This document shows, piece after piece, positions 41,199 to 49,106 of a stretch of DNA of 64,000 nt. The first letter of the stretch is position 1; every line of letters starts with the position of its first letter. Source of the stretch: Nocardioides sp. Root1257 (GTDB taxonomy: Bacteria > Actinomycetota > Actinomycetes > Propionibacteriales > Nocardioidaceae). The stretch covers positions 62,001-126,000 of the forward strand of contig NZ_LMDV01000012.1 in assembly GCF_001425175.1 (NCBI RefSeq), read 5' to 3'. The notes under the pieces were generated by a model. It did no database searches and had not been told where the DNA came from. It worked only from the letters and a program-made list of their open reading frames with translations. The translations under genes were made by a program, and so were the position numbers.

Positions 41199-43381
41199 TC
41201 TGAGTCGGACTCCTCAGCAACCTGGCTGGCGAGCTCCTCCGGCACGACAAGCTCCAGTTGCTCGCGCAGCCACTCAAGGCCCTCGACGATGTACGCCGGA
41301 GACTTCCAGGACTGCTCGGCCGCCGCAATCACGCTGAGGGCGAAGGCGGTCTTGTCGAAGTGCGTGCCTTTGACGCGTTTGAAGAGCTTCTCGTGCAACT
41401 CCGTGATCGAGAGTTCGGACGCCTTAGCGATGCGCAGTCCCAGGTCCTTGCCGTCCACGCTCTGCGTCCAGTCGAGATTCTGAAGAGCGAACGCCTCCTC
41501 CAACGTCCGACCAGCTCGGTCCTCATCGGCCGCCTGCCACGACACCGTCTCGTAGGTCTGATAGGCAACACGAACCAAGCCGGGGCCGCCATCAGGACTG
41601 GCGGGTGCCTTCTGCTCAGCACTGGCCGCCAGCAGTTCGCTGATCCCACCGATCTTTGGAAGCCACTGCTTCAGCGTTTCGTTCGACGTCACGGCCCCAG
41701 GCGTGTCGACCGCGCAGGCAGATGCCTGCTTGGCGTCTTCGTCGTCCTCCCCGCTAGCTTCAGGAACAGCCACGCTGTCCAGATCTGTGATGACCAGCGT
41801 CGGCAGGCTCAGGAAGTCCAGGAGTTTGGCGAACTTGTACGCGAAGGCACCGCCGACCTCCAGGATCGTCAGGTGACACGAGCGGAGGTCAGGCACGAAT
41901 CGCTCGATGACAAGCGGCAGGAGCAGGCGCTCAACGTTGCCCTCTACTAGGACGGCGGCATCCGCAAAGAAGAGATCACAGTGCGTCAGCTTGATGTACT
42001 GCTGTAAGAAGTCCCGCGTCGACACCTCTTCATCGTCGTAGAACACCGACAGGTTCTTGACGTCGCTGCAGTGCAGCCCATTCGGCGCGACTGATCGGCA
42101 GAAGTAGCGGATCGGCTTGAAGTTGCTCTCATAGATGATGTGCGGCGAGTGCGTCGTGACCACGAGCTGCGTCTGGAAGTCCGCCTCAGGCGCGGGCAAG
42201 ATTTCGAGAATCTTCCGGATGAACACCTGCTGCAGCTGAGCATGCAGGTGGGCTTCTGGCTCCTCGATCATGACGAGGTGGATCGGCGGACGGTCGATCT
42301 CGGCCTCCGCCCATGCCTGATGGAAATCGAGCACCTCGACGACCATGTAGATGAGGTTCTTAAAGCCAAGGCCGTTGTACTGATCGGGCAGCATTTGCTC
42401 GCTGCCCGCACCTGCGCCCGCCGGTGCTGGCAGCGAGTAGTGGACCTTAGCGCTTGTGCTGAGGATGCCATGCGCGTTGAATGACGCCTTAACAACCAGG
42501 CCGGGATTGGCGATGCCCGGGTATCCCACCTCCCCCAGCCGCTCCAGGGTCGGTCCGAAGACGTCGGCGAAGTGCTTGTTCAGCCGCTCTTCCGATTCGG
42601 CGATAGCCCCGAGGGCGTCCAGGTCGCTATCCAACTTCTGAAGGTTCCGCTCGTAGAAGCGACTCAGTCGCTTCGAGAGGTCCTCACTCCTGCCGTGCGA
42701 GTCGACATCGGACAGGTGACGCTGAGCGTTGAGGAAGTCGACGCGGATGATCGAGTCAACGATGCTCGACGCGCCGGTTAGGTGCGTGCCGAGGAAGAAC
42801 GGATCGTACCCGTCGTTGAGCACAAACTGGTCGTCGCACTCATTGGCGTCGAGTGCGTAGTACTTGATCTCGTACTCCTGCTGAAGCCGCTTCGTCAGGT
42901 ACTCCACCATGGTCTGAGGCCACGGCTTATAGGACGTCTGCACGTCGCCAGTGGTCGCCTTGGCCTTCGCACGCGCTTCCTTAAAGTTCGCAGCCAACTT
43001 GGCGCCGTCCCTGGGTGCGTACACCATTCGGACACCGACGGGCTCGCCTTCCCAGTCCAGGCTTGGCAGGAGTTCGAGCACGCGATGCAGGTTGTCCTCG
43101 TCGACCTCGAACCACAGATCGAACGTGATTCGCGGAAGCTCGACGTCTGGATCCCCGCCGTCGACGTCGAACGAGTCAAAGACCTCCCAGCAGTCGGCCG
43201 TGAAGTCATAGATCTGAAACGGCGCACGGGGTTGTTGCGACAGGAACATCTGGAACAGATGCGTGGCCGACGTCTTACCGCTGTTGTTTGCGCCGACGAA
43301 TATGGTGCGCTGCCGATCGAGGTCAACCCGAGCATTCTTGAGTCGCCTGAAGTTCTCAACACGAAAGCACCTAATTTGCAC
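41195..43381 (-). CDS. OLD-family ATPase-TOPRIM nuclease (GajA-like)
   Basis: A 728-residue class 2 OLD protein. The ABC-type ATPase has Walker A GANNSGKTS (30-38), signature-like NGLGFKNLIYM (336-346), Walker B HLVMIEEPEAHLH (368-380) and H-loop THSPHI (410-415). The C-terminal TOPRIM nuclease shows VLVEG (Glu480) and ITDLDS (Asp533, Asp535). CGGAGAG before the GTG supports the start. In Gabija, GajA nicks DNA when nucleotide pools fall during phage replication. The neighbouring UvrD-like gene is translationally coupled. Confidence 0.9.
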   Translation of the reverse strand: MQIRCFRVENFRRLKNARVDLDRQRTIFVGANNSGKTSATHLFQMFLSQQPRAPFQIYDFTADCWEVFDSFDVDGGDPDVELPRITFDLWFEVDEDNLHRVLELLPSLDWEGEPVGVRMVYAPRDGAKLAANFKEARAKAKATTGDVQTSYKPWPQTMVEYLTKRLQQEYEIKYYALDANECDDQFVLNDGYDPFFLGTHLTGASSIVDSIIRVDFLNAQRHLSDVDSHGRSEDLSKRLSRFYERNLQKLDSDLDALGAIAESEERLNKHFADVFGPTLERLGEVGYPGIANPGLVVKASFNAHGILSTSAKVHYSLPAPAGAGAGSEQMLPDQYNGLGFKNLIYMVVEVLDFHQAWAEAEIDRPPIHLVMIEEPEAHLHAQLQQVFIRKILEILPAPEADFQTQLVVTTHSPHIIYESNFKPIRYFCRSVAPNGLHCSDVKNLSVFYDDEEVSTRDFLQQYIKLTHCDLFFADAAVLVEGNVERLLLPLVIERFVPDLRSCHLTILEVGGAFAYKFAKLLDFLSLPTLVITDLDSVAVPEASGEDDEDAKQASACAVDTPGAVTSNETLKQWLPKIGGISELLAASAEQKAPASPDGGPGLVRVAYQTYETVSWQAADEDRAGRTLEEAFALQNLDWTQSVDGKDLGLRIAKASELSITELHEKLFKRVKGTHFDKTAFALSVIAAAEQSWKSPAYIVEGLEWLREQLELVVPEELASQVAEESDSE

Positions 43382-43516
43382 TACGAACTCTCCGCAGGTG
43401 GCCAGTGAAACTCATGGCTCTATTCTGCCCACATCCCTTGTCCCGCCACTGCTCCATCTGGCGTTCAAGTTCTTCTGACTCGCGATGAGAGTCGATTTCT
43501 TCGGACGGCCGGCCAA

Positions 43517-44233
43517 CTAGGACGCCTCTACCAGTTCGGTCTCGTCGACCCAGCGGGCGACCATTGAGAGAACCGCCATCTGCTCCAGTGCCTCATGCTC
43601 CGTTAGTTCCACGACATCATGTGAGACAAGGTTTCGGATCCCGGCGAACGCGCCCTGGGCCAGCAAGTGGAGACCGCGCTGCCTCGAGAGCCAACTTTCG
43701 TCGTCGGGCGTCCACCCCGGGAAGTGCAGGCGCGGCTGCCCGGACTTTGGACGTTCGCTTGAGAACACTTGCGCCGCCAGTTTTCCGTCGCGCAATTTGG
43801 AACCAGCCTTTTGCTGGACGTGCGCAGAGAGAGCAAGAGCAGCCCCCTGAATCGCGGCGGCGTACTGTCCGGTCGTCCAGATCGAGGACGCCGGCGCCCA
43901 AATGCTCGGGTGTAGGCCATCAGCAGGCAAGGTTGGTGAGTCCGGGATCAGGTTGACTTCAACCTCAGCCTGATCACGCAGAGCCCCTAGAGCGCGAAGG
44001 ACGTACTGCGCACTGTCTGCGCTGGAGTAGCTGGGCGGCATTAGCGGTGCGGGCGCTTGCGGGGTCACGGAACGCACAATGCGCTCAACCGTGGAGAGGC
44101 GCTCCGTGGCCACATCGTTCAGTCGTGTGCATTCAGGACCCCAGAAACCGTCTGCGGCATCTTGGGCAACGCGGATCTGCTTGCAGAGCTCCAGATACTC
44201 AACCAGCTTCGCAGTCGCCCACTCCCGATTCAC
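43517..44233 (-). CDS. HEPN-type Abi_Ymh (TIGR02391) protein
   Basis: About 238 residues, with the C-terminal 120 matching the TIGR02391/Ymh family: GLHPSIWAPASSIWTTGQYAAAI, LSAHVQQKAGSKLRDGKLAAQVF and GAFAGIRNLVSHD. The RNLVSH (about Arg200-His205) is the RxxxxH of HEPN ribonucleases. Such proteins occur in abortive-infection contexts. The gene lies 135 bp upstream of the OLD gene and just after the DnaQ-like gene, all on the same strand, so it is likely part of the same system. The start is uncertain: the GTG 44233 used here has no clear ribosome site, and the frame is open to a TTG at 44317. Confidence 0.78.
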   Translation of the reverse strand: MNREWATAKLVEYLELCKQIRVAQDAADGFWGPECTRLNDVATERLSTVERIVRSVTPQAPAPLMPPSYSSADSAQYVLRALGALRDQAEVEVNLIPDSPTLPADGLHPSIWAPASSIWTTGQYAAAIQGAALALSAHVQQKAGSKLRDGKLAAQVFSSERPKSGQPRLHFPGWTPDDESWLSRQRGLHLLAQGAFAGIRNLVSHDVVELTEHEALEQMAVLSMVARWVDETELVEAS

Positions 44234-44330
44234 GGTGTAGGACGCTACCGCGTAGCGGCGAACCCGAACCAGAACTGCGCACCGCTGCCTCCTGGTCCAC
44301 AACAGGTCGTTCCGCAAATCTGTCAGCGGC

Positions 44331-46004
44331 TCAGCCAGAGTCCGCCGTAGCGTGGGCGGCGGTGTACGCGGTGAGGATGTCTTGGTGAAGGCGGCCTCGG
44401 CTGCCGACTTCGTATCCGTTGGCTCGAGCCCACGCCCGGACTTCGGAGGGACTCACGTCCGGCTTTTTCGGATGGGCTTCCACCGGCCTCACGCTTTCCG
44501 GTGAGGCCTGGTCGCTGCTGTGCCGAGGTTGGGGCCTGGCAGGGGCCTTGGGGACGGGCTTGGCGTCGCGAGCGACCGCGGGCTGGAGGTGCTCGAGCAA
44601 GGTCGCGTAGACCGTGGGGTGTTCGGTGCGGGTGCCGTGTTCGCGCGCCTTAGCGGTCTTCCCGCCGTCCATGGTTCCGTCGGTGACGAGCATCGCGGTC
44701 TTGGCGGAGACCGAGGAGATGATCCTGACGCCGAGCTGCTCGGACCTCGCCTCCAGACGGTTCCGCAGCGCCTCGTCACACCCGGTAAACACCACCTTGT
44801 CGCCGACACGCAGTGGCTCGCCGTGAGACCAGTCCGACGGGAGATCCTTCAGGCTGGCGGAGAGTCGTTGGTTGCGGGCCTGCTCGGCGCGGTCGAGGAG
44901 GGCGGGGAGGAGCTTGTGGTTGACGCCGAGGAGGTCGGAGACCGCCTGTAGCTCGGCGCGTTCGGCTCGAGTGACCTTGCCGTCGTCGAGAGCGGCGTGC
45001 GCGAGCGTGAGGACGAACGCCTGGTTGGCGGCGGCGATGTCGGCGCTGGTCAGGTTCTCGGCGTCGGCGACGGCTTCGAGGTCGGCGGCCTCGTCAGCAG
45101 TCACCTCGCCGTCCTCGAGTACCTCGGCGAGCTTCTCCAAGTAGGCGAGCGCTCCGGGCGGGGCGCCTTCATCCAGGGCGTCGACGAGCGAGAACCTCTC
45201 GACGAGCTCGACCAGCGCCTGCGGTAGCGGGGCGTGGGCCTCGGCCGCCATGACCGAGCGGGCACGTGGTGAAGGATCTGGCCGCGACCGCGGTGACCCC
45301 GAGATCACCACGGTTGGGGACGGAGCACGGGAAGGACCTGTGGGCCAGCGCACACTGAGCCCGCGGGTCGGGAGGTCGAGGTGATCGGCCGGCGGCGGGT
45401 ATCCGACATGCGGGTGCATGTACGCGGCGAGGAGCGACGCGGTCGCTCGCGCGTCGCCGAGCGCGGAGTGCGCTCCCACCAGTGGAGTACCGACGGCCCA
45501 GCAGCAGTCCGCGAGGCGGCGTCGTTCGAGCGTCGGGAGGTGGTACTCGGAGGCCTCCAGGGTGCACAGGGCAGGGAGGTGGGGCATGTCCCAGCCAGCT
45601 CGGGCGTATTCGGCGCGCACGAAGGCGAGGTCGAAGTTGGCATGGTGCGCAGCGACCGCTGCCCCGGCGAGCCGCTGGCTGAGCGGGGCGATGATGTCGG
45701 CGAACACGGGCGCGTTGGCGACGTCGGCGGCCGTGATGCCGTGGATGTGGGTCGCGCCGACAGGCCCCTCGGGATTCACGCGGGTTGCCCATTCGTCGAG
45801 GACCCGGCCCCAGGGGTCGGTGGTGATGACGGCAATCTCGACAATTCGGTGCTGGCTGGCGGACAGGCCCGTCGTCTCGACGTCGATCACGGCGAAGTGC
45901 GGCTGGCCCTGGGGCGTCCCAGCAGTCGGGAACGGTTGCGGCACCGTCGTCCGGGCATGTGTGGTCGACGCGTCGCGCTTGCGGAATCGGTCGAGGAGAC
46001 CCAT
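44331..46004 (-). CDS. DnaQ-like 3'-5' exonuclease fused to TerB-like, BRCT and Lsr2-type domains
   Basis: A 557-residue multidomain protein. The DEDDh exonuclease carries VIDVETTGL (Asp41, Glu43), HHANFDLAF (Asp125) and HSALGDARATA (His179, Asp184). A helical TerB-like region with two DGxVTxxE loops (EDGEVTADEAADLEAV, DDGKVTRAERAELQAV) is followed by a BRCT domain (LRVGDKVVFTGCDEALRNRL ... LVTDGTMDGGKTAKAREHG), and the end is an Lsr2-like DNA-binding unit (SEVRAWARANGYEVGSRGRL). Exonuclease-BRCT proteins are known in actinobacteria; the Lsr2 tail is notable. It lies directly upstream of the Ymh, OLD and UvrD genes on the same strand. Confidence 0.87.
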   Translation of the reverse strand: MGLLDRFRKRDASTTHARTTVPQPFPTAGTPQGQPHFAVIDVETTGLSASQHRIVEIAVITTDPWGRVLDEWATRVNPEGPVGATHIHGITAADVANAPVFADIIAPLSQRLAGAAVAAHHANFDLAFVRAEYARAGWDMPHLPALCTLEASEYHLPTLERRRLADCCWAVGTPLVGAHSALGDARATASLLAAYMHPHVGYPPPADHLDLPTRGLSVRWPTGPSRAPSPTVVISGSPRSRPDPSPRARSVMAAEAHAPLPQALVELVERFSLVDALDEGAPPGALAYLEKLAEVLEDGEVTADEAADLEAVADAENLTSADIAAANQAFVLTLAHAALDDGKVTRAERAELQAVSDLLGVNHKLLPALLDRAEQARNQRLSASLKDLPSDWSHGEPLRVGDKVVFTGCDEALRNRLEARSEQLGVRIISSVSAKTAMLVTDGTMDGGKTAKAREHGTRTEHPTVYATLLEHLQPAVARDAKPVPKAPARPQPRHSSDQASPESVRPVEAHPKKPDVSPSEVRAWARANGYEVGSRGRLHQDILTAYTAAHATADSG

Positions 46005-46186
46005 GTGCTGCTCCCGATGTGAGTCGACGGTGTCGGCGTCGCCATGGTGGCACCGGCCGTCGACACCCGTCCGGCTGTTGGCGGATCTCGTCTGTCGATG
46101 GCGTCGGCGCCGACGACGGCTTCCGATGAGGTCATGTGCTCTGCAGGTGGCCGCGGACTGTCGGTGCCCGGTGGGAAGGTGCGGTC

Positions 46187-46447
46187 GTGGATGTCTTCGA
46201 TGCGAGCGACTTCGACTTCTTGATGCCTCGGCGGATCAGGAAGCTACTTGCTCTCGCGCTCATGCTCGGCATCGTGGTCGTGTCGCCGGTGCGGGACTGG
46301 TTCGTCGGTCAGGTCGAGCGCCACGCAGAGCACCTCACTCGTGAGATCCAGGATCTCGTCATCCCCGAGCTGCCACCAGTCACGCCCACGCCCCCGGAGA
46401 GCCAGCCTGTCGATCGCGCACCCGCAGGCGGCACGGGAGACCGGTAG
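46187..46447 (+). CDS. Small membrane protein
   Basis: An 86-residue protein with one membrane segment (LLALALMLGIVVVSPV) after MPRRIRK and a Pro-rich soluble tail. GGGAAGG before the GTG supports the start. No family recognised. Its stop is one base from the stop of the convergent integrase. Confidence 0.55.
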   Translation: MDVFDASDFDFLMPRRIRKLLALALMLGIVVVSPVRDWFVGQVERHAEHLTREIQDLVIPELPPVTPTPPESQPVDRAPAGGTGDR

Positions 46448-46448
46448 G

Positions 46449-47465
46449 TCACAGGCCGAGGTCGCGACTCGAGGTCGTGGCCAGGGCTTCGACGGGGCGG
46501 ATGTAGCGGTTGAGGAGGACGCCGAGGTCCTTGTGACGGGTCTGAGCGGCGATCCGGTGGAGCGGGACGCCGGCGAGGGCGGCGGTGGTGGCGTGGCCGG
46601 CGCGCAGGGAGTGGGCGGTGATGCGGGTGCCGTCGAGGCCTGCTTGTTCGGCGCGCTGGCGGAGCATCCGGGCGACGACCCACTTGCCGAGGGGCTGGTC
46701 GCTGATCCGGGTCTGCCAGATCCGGGTGAACAGCGCTTCCCCAGCCCCTTCGCCGGGCCCGTATTGGGAGTCGTCCCCGAGCTGCTGCCGACGGAGCCGG
46801 GTCCAGGCGGCGAGGGCGGCGACGGGGTCGGTGGCGGCGTGGGTGCCGTGGGCGACGGCGACCCTCTGCCCGTGGTGCTCCTGGTCGGTCTTGGAGTGTC
46901 GGATGGTGACCAGGATCCCGGCGGGCTTGTGGTCGATGTCGGCGAGGGTGAGCTCGGCGAGCTCGGAGCCGCGCATGGCGGAGGCGTAGCCGAGCAGGAT
47001 GATGGCGGTGTCGCGGATGCCGATCGGGACGCTGGTGTCGATGGCGGCGAGGATCTGGCGGATCTCGGTGGTGGTGAGCGGGCGGGCGAGTCGTCGGGGT
47101 GCGGTGCCGTAGGTGCGGCGCAGCCCGAGCCGGACCTGGCGAACCAGCTCGGTCTCGGCGGGGTTCGGCAGGCCGTGCTGGAGGTGGACGTGGCGGATGG
47201 CGACGCACGCCACGTCGAGGGAGACCACGGCGGTGCCGTCGGCGGCCCGCTCGACCAGGTAGGCGGCGAGCGCGGCCGGGTCTGCGGGCAGCGGCTCGAG
47301 CCCCCGCTGAGCGCACCAACGGGCCCAGACCCGCCAGGTGTGCGCGTACAGGATCCGCGTCGCGGGGGCGAGCGAAGCCTCGAGAGCGGCGGCGATCCGG
47401 ACCGCGTCCTCGACCGTGAGCCCGCTGGGTAGGCCAAGCGGTGCGGGAGTGGGTGTCAGCGTCAT
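46449..47465 (-). CDS. Tyrosine recombinase (compact, phage-integrase/XerD-like)
   Basis: A 338-residue recombinase with an N-terminal SAM-like domain (ATRILYAHTWRVWARWC) and a catalytic domain containing YASAMRGSELAEL (Arg), HSLRAGHATTAAL (His-x-x-Arg), RHKD and NRYIR (Tyr). The start MTLTPTPAP was chosen because the frame further upstream looks non-coding. This short form without an arm-binding domain is common in transposon-like and solo integrases. It sits between the defence genes and the RHS toxin locus; no obvious att repeat was found beside it. Confidence 0.85.
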   Translation of the reverse strand: MTLTPTPAPLGLPSGLTVEDAVRIAAALEASLAPATRILYAHTWRVWARWCAQRGLEPLPADPAALAAYLVERAADGTAVVSLDVACVAIRHVHLQHGLPNPAETELVRQVRLGLRRTYGTAPRRLARPLTTTEIRQILAAIDTSVPIGIRDTAIILLGYASAMRGSELAELTLADIDHKPAGILVTIRHSKTDQEHHGQRVAVAHGTHAATDPVAALAAWTRLRRQQLGDDSQYGPGEGAGEALFTRIWQTRISDQPLGKWVVARMLRQRAEQAGLDGTRITAHSLRAGHATTAALAGVPLHRIAAQTRHKDLGVLLNRYIRPVEALATTSSRDLGL

Positions 47466-47788
47466 GGCCGGTTTGTACCGGCGACCCGGCTCCTCCGTCG
47501 GCCACTCCCCCGGGCCGTCCACCGGGCGTCGTACGTCGGTAAGCGCCGACGTTATCGACCTGCAGATCTGCGTCTGGCTGACCCTCGACATTTCCTGCAT
47601 CTGGAAGGGCGCGCCCAGACAGGGCGATTGGTTCAGGGAGCAAGCGCCCGGTGGCACGACGCATCGCTAGGACACAGCAGCGGGCTGCCACTTGCCCGCA
47701 TTCTTCTGCGATGCACCAAACTCGGGTGCGCTTAACGACGCCTAGCACGCACGAGACCAATCCCGACCTTTGCACTCCTCCTCGCTTG
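47466..47788. other. Intergenic region upstream of integrase
   Basis: About 320 bp. It should hold the integrase promoter. No clear repeat or hairpin identified. Confidence 0.4.
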
Positions 47789-48340
47789 CTATTGGGCTAG
47801 AGACTTGAAGTAGCGACGTCGGTAGAGCGGCTGGGCCGCGCGCAGCAGTGGATAGGCGACCCGCCAGACCCCGTCGCCAGCAGAGGAGACCGATCGGACG
47901 GTGAACCAGACTGATCCGTCCTCGCGTCGGTCAATAATGAATGCCTCCTCACCCTTGATCGGATGCCCGGCGAGGGTCCTATAACTGAACGCCTTTAGAT
48001 TCGATTCATCCGCCACCTCTACGACTTCGACCGGTTCGCCAATGCGGACAGGCCCTACGTGGGCGATCAGCCAGTACCGCTGTCCCACCTTGACGATAGG
48101 AGCCTGTGAGTCATTCACCATTGGCCAGACAGAAAATCCGCTACGGGCTTTCACCTCCCAACGCAGCAGATTGCTGGAGGCCGACGTCCACGCTTCTGGG
48201 CCGAATCCGATTCTTACGCTGCGGCTATATCCAGCGAAGTCAGTCGACTTGATCCGACCTAATCCCGCGTCAAGCGGGACGTTCGTGCCGAAGTACGTGG
48301 GCGGTCGTTCGGACAAGCTCCGATGACTCGCGCCTCTCAT
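47789..48340 (-). CDS. DUF1990 family protein
   Basis: A 183-residue protein of the DUF1990 (UPF0548) family. The diagnostic segment is FSYRTLAGHPIKGEEAFIIDR followed by VWFTVRSVSSAG and a C-terminal Tyr-Arg-rich helix; GFGPEAWTSASSNLLRWEV is the family's central part. Function unknown; homologues are actinobacterial and soluble. It is the last gene behind the RHS toxin and its lipoprotein (118 bp gap), so it may or may not belong to that unit. The frame continues upstream to 48439. Confidence 0.8.
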   Translation of the reverse strand: MRGASHRSLSERPPTYFGTNVPLDAGLGRIKSTDFAGYSRSVRIGFGPEAWTSASSNLLRWEVKARSGFSVWPMVNDSQAPIVKVGQRYWLIAHVGPVRIGEPVEVVEVADESNLKAFSYRTLAGHPIKGEEAFIIDRREDGSVWFTVRSVSSAGDGVWRVAYPLLRAAQPLYRRRYFKSLAQ

Positions 48341-48457
48341 TTCGCAATGATCCGTGAACTGTACGTCCTGAACGGCACGACCCATGCCCTGGACTCCCAG
48401 CGGGCTATGCACGCAGGGCGGACTATCGCCCAATCGCAAAGCGAAGGACCAGCCTGG

Positions 48458-49099
48458 TCAGTCATTTACGTCTAGCGCGTCTGCGCACTGCGCGTAGGTA
48501 AACTCGGACTTTTCACAGAGCACCCACTGCGTTGCGAACGAGGCAGTGAATGAATCGCCGCTACTGGTGAGATGATAGTAAACTTGTACGATGCGGTTGG
48601 CCGAGACACGGCCGTTCGCCCCGACGGTAAAACTAAGCAGCGGGGCGTTGCGAGCGTCCGTCACCGGGTTCACAATGTGACCGACGGCGGCAGAAGCGTC
48701 AATTCTTGCGGAAACTACTTTTGGCGAAGCCAATCCTGCTACGGAAACCAACTTGATCCGATCGACAACAATCGGCTCGTCACCTTCAACGAACAGGGGA
48801 ATGTCGAGCGCGCTAGAGGAGAACGACTCGCCGGAAGTTACGAGCACGAAATTGGACAGCGGCGATCGGTCAGATCGAAGCGGGCCCTTCTCGTCATCGA
48901 GATGCGGCGTTTCGGCGGACGTGCTCGTGCTCGTGTCCGGTAAATGACCCTGCCCACAGCTCAACAACGCAATTGACATGAGCGTGCTAAGTAGTGCAAG
49001 GCCGCCCTTCCGTCGCCGCCCAGCGTCAACAGCAGCGGACGACCCTCTACACGGCGACAGGCCCGATGTCTGAGCACCGCCCACTCTCACATCCCTCAT
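48458..49099 (-). CDS. Lipoprotein, candidate immunity protein for the RHS toxin
   Basis: A 213-residue protein with a hydrophobic stretch and lipobox (ALLSTLMSIALLSCGQ), giving a membrane-anchored Ser/Thr-rich domain outside the cell. The start leaves about 47 residues before the Cys, longer than usual, so an internal start is possible. It begins 7 bp after the RHS stop, on the same strand, and is clearly less GC-rich than the surrounding genes, like the toxin tip. No family recognised. Location and partner suggest immunity against an extracellular toxin. Confidence 0.65.
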   Translation of the reverse strand: MRDVRVGGAQTSGLSPCRGSSAAVDAGRRRKGGLALLSTLMSIALLSCGQGHLPDTSTSTSAETPHLDDEKGPLRSDRSPLSNFVLVTSGESFSSSALDIPLFVEGDEPIVVDRIKLVSVAGLASPKVVSARIDASAAVGHIVNPVTDARNAPLLSFTVGANGRVSANRIVQVYYHLTSSGDSFTASFATQWVLCEKSEFTYAQCADALDVND

Positions 49100-49106
49100 C
49101 TCCGCC

